Shown here in pieces: positions 7,757 through 13,352 of a stretch of 17,651 bases of DNA. Position 1 is the stretch's first letter; the number at the start of each line of letters is the position of its first letter. The DNA comes from SCUN01 sp964343975 (GTDB lineage: Bacteria > Acidobacteriota > Vicinamibacteria > Vicinamibacterales > SCN-69-37). Under the pieces are notes generated by a model, which was not told the origin of the DNA, searched no databases, and saw only the letters and a list, made by a program, of their open reading frames with translations. The stretch lies in contig CAYFLU010000065.1 of assembly GCA_964343975.1 (NCBI GenBank), forward strand, positions 1 to 17,651, written 5' to 3'. The position numbers were made by a program, and so were the translations under genes.

Positions 7757-9331
7757 TCAGTGTTCTCGTCTGGCGGCTTCGGCGAGGAGTTCCTGCAGGG
7801 CGTCCTGTGTGCGCTCGGGGCTGGGGGCGCCTTCGGGGGCCTGCCATGTCATCGGGCAGCCGGCGTGGATCAGTGCGATCGCGACCGCGACGTGATCGGC
7901 GTGGGCATCGGGATGATTGCGGCCTTCCACGGCCCAGATGAGCGGCGTGGCGGAGAACATGCCGTCGAGCGCGGTCACGTTGGCGCCGTGGGCGATGAGT
8001 GTGGCGACGGCGCTGGCCCGTCCAGCCATCGCGGCGCGGTGGAGCGGCGTCACGGCATCTTTGTCGCCGGTGTTGGGATTGAAGCCGCACGCGAGCATCG
8101 TGTCGAGCACGGCGAGGTCGCCGCGCTCGGCCGGATCGTCGAGCAAACGATGGTGCTCGGTCGTCAGCGATGTACGCAGTGACGGTGTCGTGGCGAGAAG
8201 CGCGTCGGCGCTCGCGCGATCGCCGCGCACGCAGGCGGCGACGAAGCGGTCGAGCGGCGTCAGTTCGTCGACGGCGCCCTGCGCGCGCAGCCAGTCGGCG
8301 ATGTCGGGCTTGCCGTGCAGGATCGCGAGCGCATGCGGGGTGCGGCCGTCGGCGCGGCGGCGGTGGATGTCGGCGCCGTGCTGCACGAGCGTCTCGACGA
8401 GCGCGACGTCCCAACGTCGCGCGGCCACGTGGAGCGCGGTTTCGTTGAGGTCGCCCCATGCGCGATTCGGATCGGCGCCGTGCGCGAGCAGCCAGCGCGC
8501 CCCCTTGTCCGTACGCGCCCAGGTGAGCGCGTACACGAGTGGTGGCACACCGCCAGGCACGCCGTTCACGTCGAGACCGTGTCGCTGCAACAACTCGAGC
8601 GGCTCCAGCATGCCGCCGCCGCTCGTGATGTGCGGTGTCACTCCGTCGGTCGCGCGCGCGCCGGCGCGGAGCAGTACCTTGGCCAGCGGCAGGTAGTTGA
8701 TCACGCACACCGCGGCCCAGAGCACGGTGCGCGGCAGCTCGGGATGCCACTGCCAGTGATATTCCGCGTTCGGGTCGGCGCCGTGCGCGAGCAACAACGT
8801 CGCGATGCGCGTGAGCGCGTCAAGCGTCTGCGGATCATCGCCGGCCAGACAGGTGTGGCACGCGTAGAGCAGCGGCTCCCACTGCTGTGCTCCGCCACGC
8901 TGACGCGCGAGCGCTGGTGACGCCGCAATGCGCGCGGCGACCGCGTCCGCATCCGCCAGCACCAGTGCGGTTTCGAGCGAGGCCGTGCGAATGGCAGGGT
9001 AGAGCGCGAGCAGCCGCTCCGCGCGGGCCCGCGCGCCGCCCGTGGCCGCGCGCACGAACTCGTCGACCGCCGCCTCAAAGGCGAGTCCACGCGCGTCGAC
9101 TTCGTCTTTCAGCGCCGACCACGACGGACACCCGTACTCGCGCGCGATCACCGACTGCGCATCATGCAGCGCAAGCGCCTCGGCAGAGATGCGGCCCGCG
9201 GCAAACGCCGGCAGCAACGCGAAACGCGCAATGGCCTCGGCGCGTCCTGCACGCGCGTCGGCCAACAGGTCTTTGGCTTGGGCTTTCAGTTGATCGAGAT
9301 GCGGACGAGCCGGCAGTTCACGAGACGACAT
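7757..9331 (-). CDS. Large ankyrin-repeat protein with N-terminal helical domain
   Basis: 524 residues from the ATG at 9331, chosen because GGAGG precedes it by 4 nt; an upstream ATG at 9382 would add 17 unconvincing residues. The N-terminus (HLDQLKAQAKDLLADARAG, then AREYGCPSWSALKDEVDARG near 60-80) is the helical domain often found before ankyrin repeats in soil bacteria. The rest is a solenoid of about eight or more ankyrin repeats, seen as LLAHGADPNAE, VLLRAGA, RWLLAHGADPNRA, ETALHVAARRWDVALVETL, TPLHRAAMAGRASAVATLIA and TPLIWAVEGRN. No signal peptide is seen, so it is probably a cytoplasmic protein-binding scaffold. The leader can pair over the ribosome-binding site. Partner is unknown. 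Confidence 0.92.
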   Translation of the reverse strand: MSSRELPARPHLDQLKAQAKDLLADARAGRAEAIARFALLPAFAAGRISAEALALHDAQSVIAREYGCPSWSALKDEVDARGLAFEAAVDEFVRAATGGARARAERLLALYPAIRTASLETALVLADADAVAARIAASPALARQRGGAQQWEPLLYACHTCLAGDDPQTLDALTRIATLLLAHGADPNAEYHWQWHPELPRTVLWAAVCVINYLPLAKVLLRAGARATDGVTPHITSGGGMLEPLELLQRHGLDVNGVPGGVPPLVYALTWARTDKGARWLLAHGADPNRAWGDLNETALHVAARRWDVALVETLVQHGADIHRRRADGRTPHALAILHGKPDIADWLRAQGAVDELTPLDRFVAACVRGDRASADALLATTPSLRTSLTTEHHRLLDDPAERGDLAVLDTMLACGFNPNTGDKDAVTPLHRAAMAGRASAVATLIAHGANVTALDGMFSATPLIWAVEGRNHPDAHADHVAVAIALIHAGCPMTWQAPEGAPSPERTQDALQELLAEAARREH

Positions 9332-9335
9332 ACAC

Positions 9336-9405
9336 CCTCCATGCGTGCCTGTGGTTCGCAACCAGGCGGCATGTCGGTGCATGCGCCATGCAAGGTTGAT
9401 GGAGG
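9336..9405 (-). promoter_or_regulatory. Leader that could sequester the ankyrin gene ribosome-binding site
   Basis: On the minus strand the ribosome-binding site lies in ATGGAGG (9342-9336). Its exact complement CCTCCAT lies upstream (9405-9399). Between them an inner hairpin can form from GCCT/GGTT (9347-9350 and 9353-9356) with AACC/AGGC (9360-9367), loop CGC and a 2-nt bulge. Pairing would hide the ribosome-binding site. The repeats are visible; regulation is inference. Confidence 0.35.
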
Positions 9406-9438
9406 ACGACGAGTGAGCTCAGCTCTGTGCGCGAACCC

Positions 9439-9449
9439 GCCGGCGTCTC
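9439..9449 (+). promoter_or_regulatory. Copy 3 of intergenic word GCCGGCGTCTC
   Basis: Third exact copy of the 11-bp word, in the spacer between the ankyrin gene and the cytochrome gene, both of which lie on the opposite strand. Here it is followed by GTCAC rather than the (C)ATGAA-like tail of copies 1 and 2. Confidence 0.25.
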
Positions 9450-9480
9450 GTCACGCCGAGGCGAGTAGCCTACGAAGCCA

Positions 9481-9501
9481 TCCCGCTCTCGTCAAGCGGG
9501 A
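9481..9501 (-). terminator. Hairpin 3' of the cytochrome gene
   Basis: Perfect 7-bp inverted repeat TCCCGCT (9481-9487) / AGCGGGA (9495-9501) with loop CTCGTCA, 17 nt beyond the cytochrome stop codon. Position and stability suit a terminator or a 3'-end stabiliser, but no U-tract follows on either strand, so termination is uncertain. Confidence 0.4.
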
Positions 9502-9510
9502 CCCGGGACC
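9497..9510 (-). repeat. Inverted copy of the 14-mer GGTCCCGGGTCCCG
   Basis: Exact reverse complement of 7661-7674, partly overlapping the hairpin above. The two copies bracket the ankyrin gene. Because the word is itself partly palindromic and GC-rich, its significance is moderate. Confidence 0.5.
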
Positions 9511-9517
9511 GCGAAGC

Positions 9518-10465
9518 TCATTTAATCCGAAACGTCCCGTCGTCCTGACGATCGCGGTGCGCGGTGTGGCAGGACGTGCACGTGCCCTGCAGTGTGGTGG
9601 CGGCGGCCGTGACGTCGGCCCAGCGCGCGGTGGCGGCGGCCGCATCCGCGGCGTCGATTGCCTTGATCGCGTCGGCGACCCAGTTCTGCGCGTCCATCAT
9701 GTTGCGCGCCTTGAACACGGGCAGCGCGTCGGTGAACGCCTTCTTCAGTTCCGCGGTCTTCGCGCGCGCGGCGGCGGCGTCGCTGCCGGTAGCCGCCGTG
9801 CGGAGCGCGGCCACCGCCGGCTGAATCGCCTTCATCAACGGGCTGAGCTTCTCGTCGTCGGGCGTCATCGGCGCGGGCTTGCGCTTGGTGAGGTCGGTGA
9901 AGTCCGCGTTGGCCACGACCGCGGTCGCGAGCATCGCGGGCTTGCCCTTGAACTGTTCAGCCACAGCGGCGGGCACGTCGATCGCCGTGCCCTTGTTTCG
10001 CTTCGTCGCTTCCGCCGCGTCGTAGGCGAACGCGTCGCCGATCACGGTGATGTAGGCGTGCGCGGCCGGCGCGGTGACGAGCGTCGGCGCGAGGATCAGC
10101 ACTTCGCCCTGCGCCGGGCTCTGGTTCTGGCTGACCGTGAAGACGGTCTTCGAGATCTGTCGCTCGAACGAACCCGTGATGCTGACGACCTTGCCGAGAT
10201 AGAACTCGGGGTGGGCGACGAGCGAGCTGGCGGAGGTGGCCATAGGATCCGGCGCCGGAGCCGGTGCCGCGCCCCCACCGGCGCCAGGCGCGCCCGCGCC
10301 GCGTCCGCCGCCGCGTCCCTGGGTTTGGCCGCCGCCCTGGCCCTGCTGCTGGCCGGCGCCCTGACCTTGCCCCTGTTGCGCCGAGAGGCTCGAGCGCACC
10401 GCCACGCTGGCAGTGAGCGCGATGGCAAGACACACGGAGAGACGGGACACAGGGGATGACGTCAC
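9518..10465 (-). CDS. Exported monohaem c-type cytochrome with OB-like domain
   Basis: 315 residues from a GTG at 10465; GGAGG 6 nt upstream supports that start. Parts: signal peptide (about 1-29, ending SLSA), a Gln/Gly/Ala-rich low-complexity linker (about 30-75), a small beta-rich domain (about 78-150: HPEFYLGKVVSITGSFE, FTVSQN, EVLILAP) resembling the OB-like fold of exported nucleotide-free binding domains, then a long Ala-rich helical region ending in the haem site CTSCH at 296-300, 15 residues from the C-terminus. Helices followed by a C-terminal CxxCH resemble cytochrome c'-like four-helix bundles. It is therefore likely a periplasmic electron carrier or ligand-binding haem protein. 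The combination with an OB-like domain is unusual. The axial ligand and redox partner are unknown. Confidence 0.85.
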   Translation of the reverse strand: MTSSPVSRLSVCLAIALTASVAVRSSLSAQQGQGQGAGQQQGQGGGQTQGRGGGRGAGAPGAGGGAAPAPAPDPMATSASSLVAHPEFYLGKVVSITGSFERQISKTVFTVSQNQSPAQGEVLILAPTLVTAPAAHAYITVIGDAFAYDAAEATKRNKGTAIDVPAAVAEQFKGKPAMLATAVVANADFTDLTKRKPAPMTPDDEKLSPLMKAIQPAVAALRTAATGSDAAAARAKTAELKKAFTDALPVFKARNMMDAQNWVADAIKAIDAADAAAATARWADVTAAATTLQGTCTSCHTAHRDRQDDGTFRIK

Positions 10466-10563
10466 GGAAAACCTCCAGCTCGGGAAACGACTCGCGGATT
10501 GTATGGGAAAACGCGGAACACGTCGCCGGGAGTTTCGTCCATAGGCTTACGAGGAGTATGGCC
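10466..10563. promoter_or_regulatory. Divergent spacer between cytochrome and DUF4870 genes
   Basis: The 98-bp spacer must hold the promoters of both genes. It contains the ribosome-binding sites GGAGG on the minus strand (10476-10472) and AGGAG on the plus strand (10552-10556). I see no convincing -35/-10 pair; the only AT-leaning patch is 10495-10512. Confidence 0.4.
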
Positions 10564-10968
10564 ATGGCTGACGTGGACGAACGGATCGAGATCCCCTTCG
10601 AAGAGCGCGGGTTGGCGACGCTGGCGCACCTCTCGGGCCTGGCCGGCTACATCTTCCCGCTCGGCGGCATCGTGGTGCCGATCATCATCTATCTCGTGAA
10701 GAGCGAATCGCCGACGATCCGGGCCATCGCCCGTCAGGCGATCCTCCTGAATCTCACGGCGTTCGCGCTCATCTGCGCCGGCATCGTGTTCTTCTTCACC
10801 GTGCTCCTGATTCCGGCGGTCATTCTCGGCTGGATGGTGCTTGCGATCGCGGCCGTGGCCTTGCCGGTGATCGGGGCCATCAGAGCCTCTGAAGGACGCT
10901 TTTACCGTTACCCCGTCGTCGGTTCGAACCCAGAGCGGCCGCTCGCGGCGTCCAGCGTGGTATCGTGA
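10564..10968 (+). CDS. DUF4870 small integral membrane protein
   Basis: 134 residues. Two ATGs are in frame (10558 and 10564). The second is preferred because AGGAG lies 7 nt before it, against only 1 nt before the first. A short acidic cytoplasmic start (MADVDERIEIPFEERGLATLAHLSGL) leads to three hydrophobic segments at about 15-45 (GYIFPLGGIVVPIIIYLV), 58-82 (LNLTAFALICAGIVFFF) and 84-107 (ILGWMVLAIAAVALPVIGAI). The LAHLSGLAGYIFPLGG opening and the polar stretch SPTIRAIARQAILLNL after the first segment are typical of DUF4870 (Tic20-like). Function is unknown. It is followed by a structured 200-bp region and a terminator. Confidence 0.9.
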   Translation: MADVDERIEIPFEERGLATLAHLSGLAGYIFPLGGIVVPIIIYLVKSESPTIRAIARQAILLNLTAFALICAGIVFFFTVLLIPAVILGWMVLAIAAVALPVIGAIRASEGRFYRYPVVGSNPERPLAASSVVS

Positions 10969-10986
10969 AGTTCTCGTGATCAAGCA

Positions 10987-11141
10987 GAGCTGTTGCGCGT
11001 GTTGTTGCCTCGGGGCGTCTGCCCCCGAGCTGCGGCGCGTGGTAGCGGCCTGATGACGATCTAGATTCACCTCACATCAGGCGTTTCTTCTTCCAACGCC
11101 CAAGCCCGGACGGCAGCCGCCGCTCCGGGCTTTTTGTTTTT
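10987..11141 (+). ncRNA. Candidate structured leader or 3'-UTR RNA before the thioredoxin gene
   Basis: In the 201 bp between DUF4870 and the thioredoxin gene, several inverted repeats follow one another: CTCGGGG 11009-11015 / CCCCGAG 11023-11029; CCTGATG 11049-11055 / CATCAGG 11075-11081; GGCGTT 11080-11085 / AACGCC 11095-11100; then the terminator. An imperfect direct repeat (GAGCTG..GCGCGTG at 10987-11001 and 11027-11041) brackets the first hairpin. UCGGGGC (11010-11016) can also pair, with one mismatch, with the terminator 5' arm GCCCGGA (11104-11110), a possible antiterminator. ACCTC (11069-11073) is complementary to part of the thioredoxin ribosome-binding site. I do not recognise a known RNA class. 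Boundaries and function are inferred. Confidence 0.45.
11102..11141 (+). terminator. Rho-independent terminator
   Basis: Perfect 9-bp stem AAGCCCGGA (11102-11110) / TCCGGGCTT (11124-11132) with a 13-nt loop, followed by a T-rich run to 11141. It is the only strong intrinsic terminator in the window. It ends 28 nt before the thioredoxin ATG, too close for a separate full promoter between them. Confidence 0.9.
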
Positions 11142-11169
11142 CCCATCACACAGCCATGTAGGAGGTTCG

Positions 11170-12093
11170 ATGTTCGTCAGTGCATTCGTCGTGTCGTTCT
11201 TCGCGCTCGCCGTGCCGCAGTCGCCGCCCGCCGCACCCACGCCGCCGGCGCAAACATTGGTGTACCCGCCCTCGGATCCCGCCAAGGACATCGCCGCTGC
11301 GCTGACGGCGGCCAAGGCCGATGGCAAGCACGTGCTCCTCGACTTCGGGGCAGACTGGTGCCCCGACTGCCGCGTGCTCGGCAAACTCTTCGAGGATCCG
11401 GCCGTGGCGCCGTTCGTGGCGGCGAACTTCCACGTCGTGCACATCGACGTCGGTCGTCGTGACAAGAACGGAGATGTCGTCGCGCAGTACGGCGCGACGT
11501 CCGGCGCCTGGATTCCAGCCGTCGTCGTGCTCGATCACTCGGGGAAGAGTGTGGGCGTGACCGACGAGACCGTACGGCTCACGCGTCGCGACACACCGCA
11601 AACGCTGTTGCCGATGTTGCAGGCGTGGGCGCCGAAGAAACTCGTGAGCGCGCTCGCCACGTTCACCGCCTGGGGCGTCGATGTCTCAGTGTCGTTGGAG
11701 GAAGACGGGCTCGGCGCGCTGTGGCTCGCGTCGACCTTCACGCCTGGTGACGCGCGCGTCCATCTCTACGCCGCGCAGCTGCCGGACGACGGCGTGGACG
11801 GACTCGGACGTCCGACGCGCGTTATGCTCGGCGACGACGCGCCGTTGGTCGCGGTCGGTGCGCCCATCGCGACGCGTCCGGTGCTGGCTGATCGCATCGA
11901 CGCACTCGGTCTCACGGTGCCGATCTATCCCGACGGTCCGGTCACGCTGCTGCAACGGGTCACACGGCGCGCGACGTCGTCGGCCGGCGCGGCGCGCGTG
12001 ACCTATATGGGGTGCAGCCCGATGGGGTGTCTGCCGCCGGTGGAAGGGCGTCGCATCGTGATTGCGGCGCCGCAGGTGCGGGCGCCGCGCTAA
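11170..12093 (+). CDS. Exported thioredoxin fused to a DsbD-alpha-like domain
   Basis: 307 residues; the ATG at 11170 follows AGGAGG (11160-11165) by 4 nt. A hydrophobic signal-like start (MFVSAFVVSFFALAVPQ) is followed by a Pro-rich linker. The thioredoxin domain (about 37-150) has the active site WCPDC, with C64 and C67, and the fold's cis-Pro loop near WIPAVVV, resembling the C-terminal (gamma) domain of DsbD. The second half (about 160-307) has VHLYAAQLP, DGLGRPTRV and YMGCSPMGCLPP, with C282 and C287, closely like the N-terminal (alpha) domain of DsbD with its cysteine pair. The membrane domain of DsbD is absent and the domain order is reversed. A periplasmic thiol-disulfide exchange role is likely; the electron donor is unknown. 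Confidence 0.85.
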   Translation: MFVSAFVVSFFALAVPQSPPAAPTPPAQTLVYPPSDPAKDIAAALTAAKADGKHVLLDFGADWCPDCRVLGKLFEDPAVAPFVAANFHVVHIDVGRRDKNGDVVAQYGATSGAWIPAVVVLDHSGKSVGVTDETVRLTRRDTPQTLLPMLQAWAPKKLVSALATFTAWGVDVSVSLEEDGLGALWLASTFTPGDARVHLYAAQLPDDGVDGLGRPTRVMLGDDAPLVAVGAPIATRPVLADRIDALGLTVPIYPDGPVTLLQRVTRRATSSAGAARVTYMGCSPMGCLPPVEGRRIVIAAPQVRAPR

Positions 12094-12115
12094 GCGCGCA
12101 CGCGTCGTGGCCGCG

Positions 12116-13237
12116 CTACCTGCCGAGTCCGCGCTTCGTCACGAGATACGTCGCGAAGCTGCCGAGCCAGTGCCCGCCTTCGTAGTGTTCGCCCGTCACT
12201 GAGGCCAGGCCGCTGTCGGCATGCGCCTTGGCCGTAGCGAGTAGCGCCTTCTTGCGCGGATCCGTGTCTGGCAAGACCGACGCGATGCCTTCGAGCATCC
12301 ACGCGCGGCTCAAGTTCAAGCCATCGAGATGCGCGAGCTTGCCGTCGCTCTTGTCGGTGACGACGCCGATCGGGAGCCAGGCGGTTTGGGGCGCTTTCGC
12401 GCTCGAGGGAATTTGCGGCAGGAAGCCCGATAGCCACACGCTGAATTCCGCCGGCCCGATCACACGGCGCATCACGTCGGCTTCTGCGAGGCACGGCGAG
12501 AGGAAGTCTTGTCCTGACGGCTCGTAGCTGAGCGGGCAGCCACGATCCTTCACGTGGAATTCCTTGATCTTGCCGACGAGCACCTTTTCGAGCGCGGTGT
12601 TGCGCTGGCTGCGCGCGTAGTCGAGGATCAGGCCGAAGGCGAACGCGGTCTGCGCGTGCTCGCCTTCGCGAATCGGGTACGCGAGCTTCGGCAGCCACGC
12701 GTTGAGGCGCACGACCACGGCCTGCTCGAGCGGTTCGAGCGTCTTGGAGAGCTTCTGCGCGTCGGGCGTGTTCGACTCGCGCAGTTCCTGGGCGAGTTGC
12801 AAGAGCCATGCGAGTCCGTACGGCCGCTCGAAGGTCTCGCGGCCCGGCGCATTCAGATACGTCACTTCGCCCGCGATGTGCTCGGGCGTGATGTTCGCGT
12901 GGAGCGCCTTCAGCGCATCCGTCGTGAAGGGCGCATCGGGAAACGTGCGCACGAGGCGCGCGAGCAGCCAGTGGCCGTGCACGGCTGAGTGCCAGTCCAT
13001 GCAGCCGTAGAACGCCGGCGTGAGCTCGTGCGGCGCCTTGACGTCGGCCGGCGAGTTCAGCACGTGCGCGATCTTGTTTGGATACTCGAGCTGCACGCAG
13101 GCGAGGGCGAGCTTCGCGAAGCGGCCGGCGGCGTTGACGTCGAGCGCCGGCGTGGCCGCTGGCGCCGCGGGTGGCGCGGCCCCTCGCTGAGGCGCGGTCA
13201 GGAGCAGGGCCAAGAGGGCGGTGGCGGCGGTCATCAT
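12116..13237 (-). CDS. DUF2891 family protein, probably exported
   Basis: 373 residues from the first of two adjacent ATGs (13237 and 13234); no good ribosome-binding site distinguishes them. The N-terminus has a short hydrophobic signal (MMTAATALLALLLTAPQ) and a Pro/Ala linker, suggesting export. The family is recognised from YPNKIAHVL, LTPAFYGC, and the conserved segment CMDWHSAVHGHW at 79-90, followed by helical repeats and C-terminal LDGLNLSRAW and GEHYEGGHWLGSFATYL. The His/Trp/Asp-rich conserved sites hint at an active or metal site, and the helical pattern resembles an alpha/alpha toroid; no activity is established for DUF2891 to my knowledge. It converges with the thioredoxin gene (22 nt apart) and is divergent from the DUF1592 operon. 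Confidence 0.88.
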   Translation of the reverse strand: MMTAATALLALLLTAPQRGAAPPAAPAATPALDVNAAGRFAKLALACVQLEYPNKIAHVLNSPADVKAPHELTPAFYGCMDWHSAVHGHWLLARLVRTFPDAPFTTDALKALHANITPEHIAGEVTYLNAPGRETFERPYGLAWLLQLAQELRESNTPDAQKLSKTLEPLEQAVVVRLNAWLPKLAYPIREGEHAQTAFAFGLILDYARSQRNTALEKVLVGKIKEFHVKDRGCPLSYEPSGQDFLSPCLAEADVMRRVIGPAEFSVWLSGFLPQIPSSAKAPQTAWLPIGVVTDKSDGKLAHLDGLNLSRAWMLEGIASVLPDTDPRKKALLATAKAHADSGLASVTGEHYEGGHWLGSFATYLVTKRGLGR

Positions 13238-13255
13238 GGCGTCATTCTAGACGCC
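13238..13255. promoter_or_regulatory. Palindrome GGCGTC-N6-GACGCC next to the DUF2891 start
   Basis: A perfect 6-bp inverted repeat with 6-bp spacing directly abuts the DUF2891 ATG, in the divergent spacer to the DUF1592 operon. It could be an operator or a leader hairpin. On the other side, TATATT at 13336-13341 is the best -10-like element for the plus-strand operon, but no good -35 accompanies it. Confidence 0.35.
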
Positions 13256-13352
13256 AAATCCCGGGGCCTGCGGGCGGGCCGCGGCCCCGGAACCGCCCTG
13301 CATGATTCTTCCGCTGTGCCCGAGCGGTCCGGGCGTATATTTGCGCGATCAC

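Noticed and set aside
6759..8750. 663-codon version of the hydrolase gene with a long N-terminal extension
   Set aside because: The extension is a frame shadow of the ankyrin gene and the GTCCC repeat; the Tat signal and the AGGAG site define the start at 7613.
10921..10930. GGTTCGAACC, a tRNA T-loop-like palindrome
   Set aside because: It lies in the DUF4870 coding sequence; flanking bases do not form a T stem, and no acceptor, D or anticodon arms could be drawn.
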